From the IMG/VR virus record IMGVR_UViG_3300028840_001395, positions 124,001 to 188,000 of that record: a stretch of 64,000 nt of DNA; one strand, written 5' to 3'. Below, piece after piece: positions 38,201-45,858 of this stretch (its first letter is position 1; each line of letters starts with the position of its first letter). Under the pieces are notes generated by a model. That model was not told where the DNA came from and made no database searches. It saw only the letters and a list, made by a program, of their open reading frames with translations. A program made the position numbers and the translations under genes. This stretch comes from a virus.

Positions 38201-38379
38201 TGGCCGTGATCGCGTCGAAAAAGGGTCTTGAGCTTCTGATGAGTAACATGGCCGAGATCAAGCCCGGCGAGTGGGTTCCGGCCAAGCCCTTGCCCGGCCC
38301 GCTTCGGGGGCGTCTGCGGGATGCGTGGGCCGTCCTGTGGGGCCGGGCGGAGGCGCTCTACTTCAAGGGGCAGCGATGA
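38197..38379 (+). CDS. Hypothetical protein, 60 aa
   Basis: Overlaps both neighbours by ATGA. SKKGLELLMSNMAEIKPGEWVPAKPLPGP, then a helix with RDAWAVLWGRAEALYFKG. No known domain. Confidence 0.66.
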   Translation: MMAVIASKKGLELLMSNMAEIKPGEWVPAKPLPGPLRGRLRDAWAVLWGRAEALYFKGQR

Positions 38380-38768
38380 AGGAGTGGGCGTGTGGGCCGA
38401 AGCTCAAGGAACTCATCTTCGAGGTCTGCGGCTTGACGGGCTCACGGGAGCACCTCGACCCCCAGCAGTGCCTCTTGCACGTCAAGAAGCACATGGGCGA
38501 GCAGTTGGGCTGGATTGCCCGTCAGGGCTGTGAGGATCCGAGTCCCGACGAGATGGGCCATAGAAGGGGCGTCTGCGGCCACTGTCCGCCCTGTGAAGCC
38601 CGTGACCGACTCCGCGAGGCTGGACTGCCGGTGCCGTTCCAATGTGCTGTCTGCGGGGCGACGAAGCCCTGTCGGCACGTCACGGTAGGTTCTCCCGAGG
38701 GTCCGGCGCGGGGCGTCGTGGAAGTATCAGGGGTGTCACCGCCCTTCAAGGAGCCGTGTGATGACTAA
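38376..38768 (+). CDS. Cys-rich protein with CGATKPCRH knuckle, 130 aa
   Basis: Start at 38376 (ATGA). It contains CGHCPPCEARDRL and FQCAVCGATKPCRHVTV near the C-terminus and ends in KEPCDD. FKCPFCGATEPCAH in the 41260 gene and CQFCGVVKPVIDKEPC in the 38761 gene repeat this knuckle. Metal binding is likely. The reuse of the module across the operon suggests duplication. Confidence 0.72.
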   Translation: MKEWACGPKLKELIFEVCGLTGSREHLDPQQCLLHVKKHMGEQLGWIARQGCEDPSPDEMGHRRGVCGHCPPCEARDRLREAGLPVPFQCAVCGATKPCRHVTVGSPEGPARGVVEVSGVSPPFKEPCDD

Positions 38769-39231
38769 GGACTGCGACTTCCGCTCACCGACAAACTCGG
38801 ATGACACGATCTACTGCCATCGGCGGCAGGGCCAGCGTCCGGCGGCGACGTGCAACGAGGAGGCGTGTGGCGGCTGGGAGCACCAGGAGCCAGTGCCCGA
38901 CTACGAGGGCGACCTGAAGAAGCTCCGCAAGGGCTTGTGGAGCCTCCTGCCGGACTTCGAGAATACGGTCAGGCGCATGATCGATCTGCGTAGTGCCTCC
39001 CGCGACTTGCGGGATATCATCACGAGACTCAGGCTGCTGTTGGGGCCTCCCCGTGACGAAGATGAGGCAGCCTGCTACGGGGCGACGACCATCCGGCAGG
39101 CCGAGGATGCCCGGATTCTGGACGAGCTAGACCAGGCAGCGACGAAGGGCAACCACGTCCCGGAGGGCGATCAGTGCCAGTTCTGTGGGGTGGTCAAGCC
39201 CGTGATCGACAAGGAGCCGTGTGATGGATAG
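38761..39231 (+). CDS. Cys-rich protein, 156 aa
   Basis: The ATG at 38761 overlaps the previous gene. N-terminal CDFRSPTNSDDTIYCHRR, then CNEEACGGW, a helical middle and C-terminal CQFCGVVKPVIDKEPCDG. The N-terminal pattern resembles the four-Cys knuckles at 46.5-52.2 kb. The junction with the next gene repeats 16 bases of the previous junction. Confidence 0.7.
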   Translation: MTKDCDFRSPTNSDDTIYCHRRQGQRPAATCNEEACGGWEHQEPVPDYEGDLKKLRKGLWSLLPDFENTVRRMIDLRSASRDLRDIITRLRLLLGPPRDEDEAACYGATTIRQAEDARILDELDQAATKGNHVPEGDQCQFCGVVKPVIDKEPCDG

Positions 39232-40201
39232 CTGCAAGACCTGCCTGCGTCTGTATTCGTTGTGCAAGGGGTGCGGGCCTGATGACCCCGGCTGCCAGTG
39301 GCACACCGACCTGGACGGCACAGAGAGAATGGTTCCGGGGCCGGGCGGCAAGCCCGTGCGCTACGGCCCGGTGAAGCCGCCCGAGATGGTGCTAGTGCGG
39401 GCCGCAGAGGGTGGCCCGACCGTGGAAGCCCCCAAGGAAACTTGGGAGGAGATGACCGCCTCACCTCCGATGTCGATGGGCTGCCAGGTGGCCGGGCCGT
39501 CGCCGTGCCGTATCTGTGCGGAGAGCGAGCGTGTCGTAGAAGAGATGACGAACGGCCAGACCACCCCCTCGGGGGTTGACCAGGAGGCGGTGACTCGGGT
39601 GATGTCGGAGTTGCCCCCTGCAAAGCGGACTTCGGAGGAGTGTGACCGTGTGACTCCCACGGTGGGCTGGGAAGGCAAGCCCGCCAAGAAGGGTGAGGGT
39701 GAGCTTGAGCTTCCGCCACCCTGTTCTCCCGAGGAGGTTGAGAAGCTGCTTCAGGAGGGCATCGAGGCTGCTGCGGAGGAGCACAAGAGGGTGGCTCCGA
39801 TGCGGGCGAGACCGAGCCGGATGCCCCTGAAGTCGGGTCAGAAGACTGTGGGCGGAGAGATCATCGAGCACCTGGACAACTACCAGGCAGCCATTGACAG
39901 GATCGTGGGCGACGTGCGGCCCGAAGGTCGAAGGGACTTCACCAACATGCCTCCGTTGACCCCTGTGGAGGTCATCAGACGGTATCCCGAGCAGGTGATC
40001 GTTGTGGTTCAGAAGCTCATGGACGAGAACCTCAAGCTCAAGGAGGCGCTGAGGTTCTGGGATGACCTCGGTGTCCGCATCCGACGCGAGGGTACGGAGC
40101 CGGATGGCCCCGAGAACCTGCCGGACAACTGGCCGTGGATCTGCCAGTTCCTGAAGGAAGGCCAGAGACTCGCCCACCGCGCGTTGGGCAAGGAGAAGTA
40201 A
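39224..40201 (+). CDS. Unknown protein with Cys-rich N-terminus, 325 aa
   Basis: MDSCKTCLRLYSLCKGCGPDDPGC gives a cluster of Cys residues; CRICAES lies near residue 90. The centre is Glu/Pro-rich and probably flexible. The C-terminal 110 residues are helical (VEVIRRYPEQVIVVVQKLMDENLKLKEALRFWDDL). No enzyme motif seen. Confidence 0.72.
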   Translation: MDSCKTCLRLYSLCKGCGPDDPGCQWHTDLDGTERMVPGPGGKPVRYGPVKPPEMVLVRAAEGGPTVEAPKETWEEMTASPPMSMGCQVAGPSPCRICAESERVVEEMTNGQTTPSGVDQEAVTRVMSELPPAKRTSEECDRVTPTVGWEGKPAKKGEGELELPPPCSPEEVEKLLQEGIEAAAEEHKRVAPMRARPSRMPLKSGQKTVGGEIIEHLDNYQAAIDRIVGDVRPEGRRDFTNMPPLTPVEVIRRYPEQVIVVVQKLMDENLKLKEALRFWDDLGVRIRREGTEPDGPENLPDNWPWICQFLKEGQRLAHRALGKEK

Positions 40202-40202
40202 G

Positions 40203-40619
40203 ATGGGACTGCTTTGGACGACGAATCACAACCACCCGACGCGCACGGAGTTCGTGACCCGTGAGGTTCACGAGCATCGGGCACCCACGGATGAGAGTGT
40301 CCGGCTGCTCAACGAGATGCAGCAGAAGGCGGCGGAGAACCTCATCCGCACGGCGCACATCGAGGACAACGTGCTGCGGGACGCCATCGTGGGGGTGTCA
40401 CAGGACAAGTTCGAGGACTACACCGTCTGGTACCGCCTCACGGTCAATGGTCGTGAAGTGATGGGCGACTTCAAGATCCCCAACTACGACTTCAAGGTGG
40501 CCGGGGAGCAGATCATCTACGAGCGCATCATCGAGGAACTGACCCACCACATCATGGCGGGCCTCCGTGGCGGCATCGCCACGGAGATGATGAGCCTTCA
40601 GGCCCAGAGGACCCGATGA
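40203..40619 (+). CDS. Hypothetical protein, 138 aa
   Basis: Starts MGLLWTTNHNHPTRTEFVTREVHEH. The middle EDYTVWYRLTVNGREVMGDFKI is beta-rich and the end helical with EELTHHIMAGLRGG. No recognised domain. It ends with ATGA into the next gene. Confidence 0.7.
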   Translation: MGLLWTTNHNHPTRTEFVTREVHEHRAPTDESVRLLNEMQQKAAENLIRTAHIEDNVLRDAIVGVSQDKFEDYTVWYRLTVNGREVMGDFKIPNYDFKVAGEQIIYERIIEELTHHIMAGLRGGIATEMMSLQAQRTR

Positions 40620-40840
40620 CCGGAGACTCGACCAGTAAGGAAGTGCTCAAGACGAGAATTCGTCTCCTGGAGCGCAAGTGCGAGCGGTATCACGATGAGG
40701 TCGAAGGCTACATGGATCTCATCAACACGTTGAAATCGAGACTCGGGGAGGCCCTTGGGGTCGAGGAGGGTCTTCGGGCGATGGAGCTTGTGGACCGGGC
40801 CGTTTTGGCACTCAAGGAGAGGGGAAATGGCGATGACTAG
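40616..40840 (+). CDS. Small coiled-coil protein, 74 aa
   Basis: Nearly all helix: SKEVLKTRIRLLERKCERYHDEVEGYMDLINTLKSRL shows a heptad-like spacing of Leu/Ile/Tyr. Probably dimeric. Function unknown. Confidence 0.7.
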   Translation: MTGDSTSKEVLKTRIRLLERKCERYHDEVEGYMDLINTLKSRLGEALGVEEGLRAMELVDRAVLALKERGNGDD

Positions 40841-41174
40841 CACCGGAGCGTTGATCTGCACAGCCTGTCAACAGGAGATCGGCGGGGCCTCGATCTGGGA
40901 GGGGAGTCTCCCCTACCATCCCGCGTGTGCTCCCTCGTCCATCCACATCGACCCCTCGGGGGTCTCACCCGAGGATGCGATCATGGCGGCAGCCTCGGTG
41001 GTCTGGGAGGCCGAGAAGGCGGACGTGATTGCCCGACTGTCGAAGGCATTGGGGGTCGAGGGGCCGGTCACCCTGGAGGGCTTGCTTCAGCAGGTCGAGG
41101 GGCGACTGGACGAGCATCGGGAGTTCACCCAGAAGCTCCGCGATGACGGTGTGGTCTGGAAGGGAAAGAGCTGA
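40827..41174 (+). CDS. Hypothetical protein with N-terminal CxxC, 115 aa
   Basis: ATG at 40827 with AAGGAG 7 nt upstream. ALICTACQQEIGG looks like half of a zinc ribbon, and HPAC follows at about residue 33. The C-terminal half is a charged helix pair (TLEGLLQQVEGRLDEHREF). Confidence 0.68.
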   Translation: MAMTSTGALICTACQQEIGGASIWEGSLPYHPACAPSSIHIDPSGVSPEDAIMAAASVVWEAEKADVIARLSKALGVEGPVTLEGLLQQVEGRLDEHREFTQKLRDDGVVWKGKS

Positions 41175-41257
41175 TGGCGTGGCCCGCGACGGTGTGCCCC
41201 CACTGTGGGCGTGTGCTCTACCCCTGGGTGCAGTACTGCTCCTGTAGGGAGCCGTGA
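41174..41257 (+). CDS. Zinc-ribbon microprotein, 27 aa
   Basis: ATG at 41174, TGA at 41255-41257. CPHC and CSC separated by 10 residues (CPHCGRVLYPWVQYCSC) form a minimal four-Cys knuckle. It starts in the stop of the previous gene and ends in REP just before the next start, so it is placed like the other genes of the operon. Confidence 0.55.
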   Translation: MAWPATVCPHCGRVLYPWVQYCSCREP

Positions 41258-41259
41258 AG

Positions 41260-41946
41260 ATGGCCGGTGAGTTCAAATGCCCATTCTGTGGGGCTACAGA
41301 GCCGTGCGCCCATGCCATCATGACCCGAACCTGCGGCGTGTGCGACGCCTTCATGCGGTATTCGGGCGAGTGTACGATCAAGGGCATCAAGGTTGACCCC
41401 AAGACCGAGATCCGTGTCCTGACAGACACGGGCGAGTGGAACTGCATCCGATACCCCCGCAATGAGAACCCCTGCCGGACGTGTGATAGGGGTGCCTTTT
41501 GTCGAGAGTGGCCCTATAGCCTTCGATGTGAGAAAGAGCGACGCCCGATGCTCGACATGGACAAGATCGCCAAGGGCCTTGGCGCGGAGCGGCGGGGCAA
41601 GGTTCCCAAACCCGGTGGGGGCTACTTCGGGGCGATGCAGACAGCGACGGAGCGTGTGACCCGGCGATACAGTCGGCACGTCCCGACCCCGGACGACTGG
41701 TATCCGACGTGGGCGAACGGGACGGCCAAGGGGTCGGTCATCCAGAATCCTCCGTGGCGGGGGACGATCCTGGTTCGGATGTGCTTCTGGGGTGCCGACG
41801 ACTTCGGACTGGAGAAGGACTTCCTGTTCGCGGAGGAGGATTCGTTCGGGGCGACCCAGCGATTCGAGTCGCTCAAGCGGCAGCTTGATGGTATGGCCAT
41901 CGTGACCCAAGAGGCCCTTCGGGAGATGGGCTTCGTGAACGCATAA
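41260..41946 (+). CDS. Multi-knuckle Cys-rich protein, 228 aa
   Basis: ATG at 41260 with GGAG 8 nt upstream. FKCPFCGATEPCAH, TRTCGVCDAF...GECTI, then CIRYPRNENPCRTCDRGAFC and LRCEKERR give at least two metal knuckles in the first 90 residues. The second half (PDDWYPTWANGTAKGSVIQNPPWRGTILVRMCFWGADDFGLEKDFLF) is alpha/beta without a known motif. Confidence 0.72.
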   Translation: MAGEFKCPFCGATEPCAHAIMTRTCGVCDAFMRYSGECTIKGIKVDPKTEIRVLTDTGEWNCIRYPRNENPCRTCDRGAFCREWPYSLRCEKERRPMLDMDKIAKGLGAERRGKVPKPGGGYFGAMQTATERVTRRYSRHVPTPDDWYPTWANGTAKGSVIQNPPWRGTILVRMCFWGADDFGLEKDFLFAEEDSFGATQRFESLKRQLDGMAIVTQEALREMGFVNA

Positions 41947-41959
41947 CAAGGAGAGAGTG

Positions 41960-42397
41960 ATGACGAAGGCAAAGCGGACGAGAGCGAAGAAGGCGCACAA
42001 GGCCCGGCTTAGCCCGGCGATGCTCCTGTGTGCGGTGGGCCAGCGGGCGGTCAACTCCAAGGACTTCGAGTACGTCGAGATCCTCGACGCCAAGGGGCCT
42101 CTCCTGGCTGCGGAGATGAAGCGGCTGATCAAGGCCCAGGCCCCCTACCTGGGTATCGATGACTTCGCAGACCGGCAAGAGATGATCGCAGCGATGCCGA
42201 AGCGGTATCGGCAGACCTTCCTGTCTCCGGGCCTCTGGGTTCTGGGGGGTATCCCCAAGGCGGTCGAGCACGACGAACACAAGGGCAACGAGTCTGTCCC
42301 GCGTGTCTGCTTCAACGACAAGGAGAAGCTCACCTGGCGGCGTCCGCGAGAGTCCGACCAGTGGCCCAAGCGGCTGCACTGCGCGGGGAGCCTCTGA
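41960..42397 (+). CDS. Hypothetical protein with basic N-terminus, 145 aa
   Basis: MTKAKRTRAKKAHKARLSPAM is strongly basic. The rest is alpha/beta with a WVLGGIPKAVEHDEH loop. ATG at 41960 follows GGAGAG. No recognised family. Confidence 0.7.
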   Translation: MTKAKRTRAKKAHKARLSPAMLLCAVGQRAVNSKDFEYVEILDAKGPLLAAEMKRLIKAQAPYLGIDDFADRQEMIAAMPKRYRQTFLSPGLWVLGGIPKAVEHDEHKGNESVPRVCFNDKEKLTWRRPRESDQWPKRLHCAGSL

Positions 42398-42603
42398 TGG
42401 CTGCCGTAGGTATCCGTCTCGCCGCGTTGGACGATTCCAGGACGTGTCCCGGCGCTTCGGTGTGCCACGAGGCTCCGAACTGCATTCTGGGGGATGGTGA
42501 CCGGCTTCCCACCGTCACGCTGTCGCAGCCCGACCATCCCGATGCGACCCTGGAGATCGTCTGCACCGAGTTCCAGATTCCGTGGCCCAAGGGGGTCGAG
42601 TGA
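42397..42603 (+). CDS. Hypothetical protein, 68 aa
   Basis: Starts by sharing the A of the previous stop. Three Cys (RTCPGASVCHEAPNCILG) near residues 16-28, then a beta-rich end. It has no known domain. It overlaps the methyltransferase fragment by GTGA. Confidence 0.66.
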   Translation: MAAVGIRLAALDDSRTCPGASVCHEAPNCILGDGDRLPTVTLSQPDHPDATLEIVCTEFQIPWPKGVE

Positions 42604-43250
42604 GGGTCATCACCCTGGCCAGGAAGCCCTTGGTGGGGTCGGTAGCAGACAACGTGCTCCGGCACTCGACGGGCGGCTTGAACATCGATGCCACCCGCAT
42701 CGGGTATCAGAGCGACGCTGATAAAGCGTCTGCCACGCCGCAAGGATCATGCACGGCGATGAGTGGGCGTCTAGCTGGGAAAGTTCAGGGAGGTGGAGAT
42801 CGGTCGGAGTTCGAGCGGCCCCCCCAGAAGGGCCGTTGGCCCGCCAATGTCATCCTTGAGCACACTTCGGAGTGCCGTCAGGTCGGTACGAAGAAGGTCG
42901 AGGGATGGGACGACATTCGGGGCGGCAATGAAGTCGGGGAGGGTGGCCAGTTCGGGACGGACATCTATGGCGACTCGAAAGGCCGGACAAAGGCTACCCC
43001 CCGAGGCTACGGGGTCGAAGAAGTCCCGGCCTGGGACTGCCACCCCGAGTGCCCCGTCAAGGCCCTGGACGACCAGAGCGGCCCCGATAGAGGGGCCTTC
43101 GCACCCGTCAGGGGGTCAGAGCCGAGCGAAGCCGTCAAGACCGTGTACGGGCAACGTGAGCGCATAGAGGGCGTGTTCCACGGCGACACGGGTGGCGCGA
43201 GTCGGTTCTTCAAGCAGGTCGGAGGTGATGACCGTGCTGATCAGGAATGA
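42600..43250 (+). CDS. DNA methyltransferase-like fragment
   Basis: 216 residues from GTG at 42600. VITLARKPLVGSVADNVL, HSTGGLNIDATRIG, GRWPANVILEH and GGASRFF are the internal, non-catalytic part of phage adenine/cytosine-N4 DNA methyltransferases. The DPPY motif normally upstream and the VLDPFxGSG SAM motif normally downstream are both missing. It is therefore a truncated remnant, or a part that works with a second subunit. It overlaps the XRE gene. Confidence 0.72.
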   Translation: MRVITLARKPLVGSVADNVLRHSTGGLNIDATRIGYQSDADKASATPQGSCTAMSGRLAGKVQGGGDRSEFERPPQKGRWPANVILEHTSECRQVGTKKVEGWDDIRGGNEVGEGGQFGTDIYGDSKGRTKATPRGYGVEEVPAWDCHPECPVKALDDQSGPDRGAFAPVRGSEPSEAVKTVYGQRERIEGVFHGDTGGASRFFKQVGGDDRADQE

Positions 43251-43701
43251 CAAGCAACGAGAGAAGTCGGTCAAGCTCCTCGGTGAGATGCAGGCCGAGG
43301 CGAAGGCCTTCAAGAAGAAGCTCCAGAGCGAGGGTCACACTCGGAAGGAGATCAAAGAGCTTCTCGATCCGATGATCAGCCAGTACGAGGATGTTCAGGC
43401 CGACATCGACCAGTACGACCGCTGGAAGGGTGGCGACCTCACTGACTTCGAGGCAGCAGACCTCGACCAACTGGGCATCTTCCTCATCGCTGCCCGAATC
43501 GCCAAGGGCGTGACCCAGCGCGAGTTGGCCGAGAGGTTGGGGGTCAACGAGTCCAGTGTGAGCCGGGACGAGCGCAACGACTACCACGGCATCACCATCC
43601 AGCGGGCCGTCAAGATTCTGGCGGCGCTCGATGTCAGCGTCGTGATCGACATCTGGCCCCAGCGGATTCTGCCACCTCCTGCCGACCACGCCGTGCCGTG
43701 A
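43228..43701 (+). CDS. XRE-family helix-turn-helix protein (HigA-like)
   Basis: 157 residues if started at the ATG at 43228; a GTG at 43234 has better Shine-Dalgarno spacing. The N-terminal coiled-coil (EKSVKLLGEMQAEAKAFKKKLQSEG) is followed by IAKGVTQRELAERLGVNESSVSRDERNDYHGITIQRAVKIL, a classic XRE helix-turn-helix. The layout resembles HigA-type antitoxins. No convincing toxin is next to it; the 43698 gene is unknown. Confidence 0.8.
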   Translation: MTVLIRNDKQREKSVKLLGEMQAEAKAFKKKLQSEGHTRKEIKELLDPMISQYEDVQADIDQYDRWKGGDLTDFEAADLDQLGIFLIAARIAKGVTQRELAERLGVNESSVSRDERNDYHGITIQRAVKILAALDVSVVIDIWPQRILPPPADHAVP

Positions 43702-44006
43702 GAGTCTTTGAGGGCGGCGAGCACGCTGCCGCCAAGGCCCGCCAGGTCGCCTCCACCAAGGGCACGATCACCATCTGGTTGACGGTGGACAGGGACGGCA
43801 AGGAGATCGGCTGGCTATACGGCCCCGAAGAGAAGTTGCTCCACATCGGACGCATCATCTACAGCCGGACGGGCAAGGTGTTCGTTATCGCACAGGTCGG
43901 GACAGAGCACCAGCACATCACCGTCTACCAGCCGCAGCTTCAGAATGCTATCAAGCTCTGTCGGTTCGGTGAAATTTCCGACGACCCCTACCGCCGTCGC
44001 CGTTAG
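43698..44006 (+). CDS. Hypothetical protein, 102 aa
   Basis: GTG start by GTGA overlap with the XRE gene. ITIWLTVDRDGKEIGWLYGPEEKLLH and VFVIAQVGTEHQHITVYQ are beta-rich. No toxin family recognised. It may be functionally tied to the XRE protein through translational coupling. Confidence 0.68.
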   Translation: MRVFEGGEHAAAKARQVASTKGTITIWLTVDRDGKEIGWLYGPEEKLLHIGRIIYSRTGKVFVIAQVGTEHQHITVYQPQLQNAIKLCRFGEISDDPYRRRR

Positions 44007-44015
44007 ATTGTCTAT

Positions 44016-44045
44016 GAGCCTCCTCTCCATAGGAGTAGGAGGCTC
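44016..44045 (+). promoter_or_regulatory. Hairpin that hides the Shine-Dalgarno of the 44049 gene
   Basis: GAGCCTCCT (44016-44024) pairs perfectly with AGGAGGCTC (44037-44045). Inside, CTCC/GGAG close an ATA loop. The second arm is the ribosome-binding site, 3 nt before the ATG. The RNA could switch translation through temperature, a protein, or unfolding by ribosomes ending the upstream gene. Confidence 0.65.
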
Positions 44046-44048
44046 AAG

Positions 44049-44678
44049 ATGACCACACTCGCGGACTGGACATTCGTCAATAAGACCGCCGCCGCCGATG
44101 TTCCACAGATCAGGCAGTGGGTGGACGAGTGGGAGACCGACGACTATCCCTACGGGCGTTTCCGCACCACAGCCCGCTGGTGGGTAGACAAGAAGGGCAA
44201 CAAGGCCCGCGTAGGCCGCACCACGGTCAACCCCAAGAACGGGCGGGTCAACAAGCCCAAGTACACCACCTACGGGGCTGCAGCGAAGCTGGGCGTGGGT
44301 GCTGACGGTCGGGTGTACATCTTCGTCGGTGGTCCGGGCCAGATCAGGGTCATGGGCGGAGACATGAAGTATAGCCTGGGCAGTGTGTTCACCGATGACC
44401 CTCGGTATGCCGAGTTCGCCAAGCGGCTCAAGATCAAGACCGTGGACAGCCCCAGTGGCGGGACGGCACAGGTCAAGAAGGTCCAGAATGGGGCTCTCAT
44501 TGATGGTCTCCAGGGGACTTCGATGAGACTTCGTGAGCTTCTTGACCTGGCGGGGCTGAAGTCGAGAGATCAGGCGGACATCGACAAGGTCAAGCGGAAG
44601 GACACGATCACACACACCCTCTGGACGGTCATCTTCAAGTCTGACCGCCCCGATTACACCATCCAGGTCAAGACCTAG
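44049..44678 (+). CDS. Hypothetical protein with DWTFV start, 209 aa
   Basis: MTTLADWTFVNKT resembles MDLKDWTFVQRQ of the 54864 gene. The rest is basic and beta-rich (RTTARWWVDKKGNKARVGRTTV, GRVYIFVGGPGQIRV). It is the last gene of the plus-strand unit, under the Shine-Dalgarno-hiding hairpin, and converges on the minus-strand gene at 44675. Confidence 0.72.
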   Translation: MTTLADWTFVNKTAAADVPQIRQWVDEWETDDYPYGRFRTTARWWVDKKGNKARVGRTTVNPKNGRVNKPKYTTYGAAAKLGVGADGRVYIFVGGPGQIRVMGGDMKYSLGSVFTDDPRYAEFAKRLKIKTVDSPSGGTAQVKKVQNGALIDGLQGTSMRLRELLDLAGLKSRDQADIDKVKRKDTITHTLWTVIFKSDRPDYTIQVKT

Positions 44679-45025
44679 TGCAGCGTCAGGCTGTGACCCA
44701 CCACGCGCTTCTCCCCCTGTAGCATCTTCGTCGCCACTTCCAGCGTCGTGATCTCTTCCAGCGTCAGCTCTCGCTCGGGCCGGTAGAGGGCCAGCTCGAT
44801 CTTCTGGGCCACGCTGGGCAGCGCCTCGGGCTGCTCCCGCTGGATGCGGTAGAGGAACTTCTCGGCACAGTCCAGGCAGATGTGGACGACCGTGTTGGGC
44901 GGATGGTCAGCCTCGATGACCCACACGTCATCACCGACCTTGAAGGCCTTGTCGCACTCGTCGCACTCAAGGTCAGGGGGTAGCTCGGGCCACCCCTGCC
45001 ACTCGCCGGGCATATCCAGATTCAC
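44675..45025 (-). CDS. Zinc-ribbon-like protein, 116 aa
   Basis: GTG at 45025 chosen for its GTGA overlap. LECDECDKAFKVGDDVWVIEAD ... HICLDCAEKFLYRI has two CxxC pairs 30 residues apart, typical of a zinc ribbon or treble-clef knuckle. The C-terminal half is helical. Last gene of its operon. Confidence 0.68.
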   Translation of the reverse strand: MNLDMPGEWQGWPELPPDLECDECDKAFKVGDDVWVIEADHPPNTVVHICLDCAEKFLYRIQREQPEALPSVAQKIELALYRPERELTLEEITTLEVATKMLQGEKRVVGHSLTLH

Positions 45026-45102
45026 TGGCACACCGCCTGAACGACTCCCGTGGCGATCATCACCAGGGCGAATCCGATGGTCAGCACCATGACGGCCTTC
45101 AT
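45022..45102 (-). CDS. Membrane microprotein, 26 aa
   Basis: MKAVMVLTIGFALVMIATGV is one membrane helix, then VQAVCQ. It is linked to both neighbours by 4-base overlaps (ATGA and GTGA), which supports that it is translated. It follows the prepilin-like gene and may be its partner. Confidence 0.55.
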   Translation of the reverse strand: MKAVMVLTIGFALVMIATGVVQAVCQ

Positions 45103-45239
45103 CGCACCGGGCTCTCCATGCCCTGTCCCGAGCTATCGACACCCGAAACGCAAGGGCCGACCCAGTTGACGACCGCCGTGGCCACGATGCCCACGATGGC
45201 GACGGTGATGAGAAGCTCGATGAGCGTATATCCCTTCAT
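45099..45239 (-). CDS. Prepilin-like microprotein, 46 aa
   Basis: MKGYTLIELLITVAIVGIVATAVV carries a class III (type IV prepilin) signal: Gly before the cut site, an aromatic at +1, Glu at +5 and a hydrophobic stretch of about 20 residues. The remaining 22 residues (VGPCVSGVDSSGQG...) are far too short for a pilin head. Good Shine-Dalgarno (GGGGAG). A phage-made mini-prepilin could enter the host pilus system and block it; that is inference. Confidence 0.68.
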   Translation of the reverse strand: MKGYTLIELLITVAIVGIVATAVVNWVGPCVSGVDSSGQGMESPVR

Positions 45240-45682
45240 GGATTCTCCCCTGTCAGCTTACGAAGAGTGCTGTAGATGGCGTCCAAGGCCCTCTCACGGG
45301 CCTGCTTGGCAACCTTGTCCTGATCCATGCCCTCACCCACGGTCATCATGGCCCCATGCAGCGTGAGGGCTGTTCCAAGCACCATCAAGGCATCGAAGCG
45401 TGCCAGCTTGAGGATCTTCGCCCGGATTCTCCGGGGGAGCTGGCCGAGATGCTTCTCGGAGCGCTCGACGTATAGCTCAACCTGGTGCCGATCATGTTCG
45501 ATGGCATCCTTGATGAACTGGGGCAACGAGGCTTCCAACTCGCGTTCGCGGCGCTTGACCGCCTCGGCCTCCCTACGAGCCTTGTCAAGTCGCTCTTTTT
45601 CGGCTTTTTCGCGCTGAGCAGATACGATCTGCTCCTCGGTGGCGAGTCCCGATTTCGTCAGAGCGTCTTGAAGTGAGCCCAT
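45236..45682 (-). CDS. Helical protein with DUF2058-like N-terminus, 148 aa
   Basis: MGSLQDALTKSGLATEEQIVSAQREKAEKERLDKARRE resembles the start of the DUF2058/YaiL family (a short helix, a GL(V/A) turn, then a charged coiled coil). The second half is helical with several Met and Leu residues. Function unknown. Confidence 0.68.
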   Translation of the reverse strand: MGSLQDALTKSGLATEEQIVSAQREKAEKERLDKARREAEAVKRRERELEASLPQFIKDAIEHDRHQVELYVERSEKHLGQLPRRIRAKILKLARFDALMVLGTALTLHGAMMTVGEGMDQDKVAKQARERALDAIYSTLRKLTGENP

Positions 45683-45858
45683 TATTTCGGCCTCTTGAAG
45701 TAGTAGCGGGTCACACGGATGCCCTGGTCACGGTCGGTGAACTCACGGGTGTCATAGTGCTCCCATCCAGACTTCCCGTACTCGTTGAGGAGGGCCACGA
45801 TGCTCTTGTTCGTGGCCTCGGGGTCTTCACTGATGATCTGGTATTCCCATGCGTTCAT
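45682..45858 (-). CDS. DUF4177-like small protein, 58 aa
   Basis: MNAWEYQIISEDPE, LLNEYGKSGWEHYDTREF and RVTRYYFKRPK follow the short alpha/beta DUF4177 pattern (WEYKxV..LNxLGxxGWELV..YYFKR). The role of that family is not known. Start at 45858 by ATGA overlap. Confidence 0.72.
   Translation of the reverse strand: MNAWEYQIISEDPEATNKSIVALLNEYGKSGWEHYDTREFTDRDQGIRVTRYYFKRPK

Noticed and set aside
43698-44006. A toxin partner for the XRE protein
   Set aside because: No HigB, RelE or other toxin motif is visible; only the gene overlap suggests a link.
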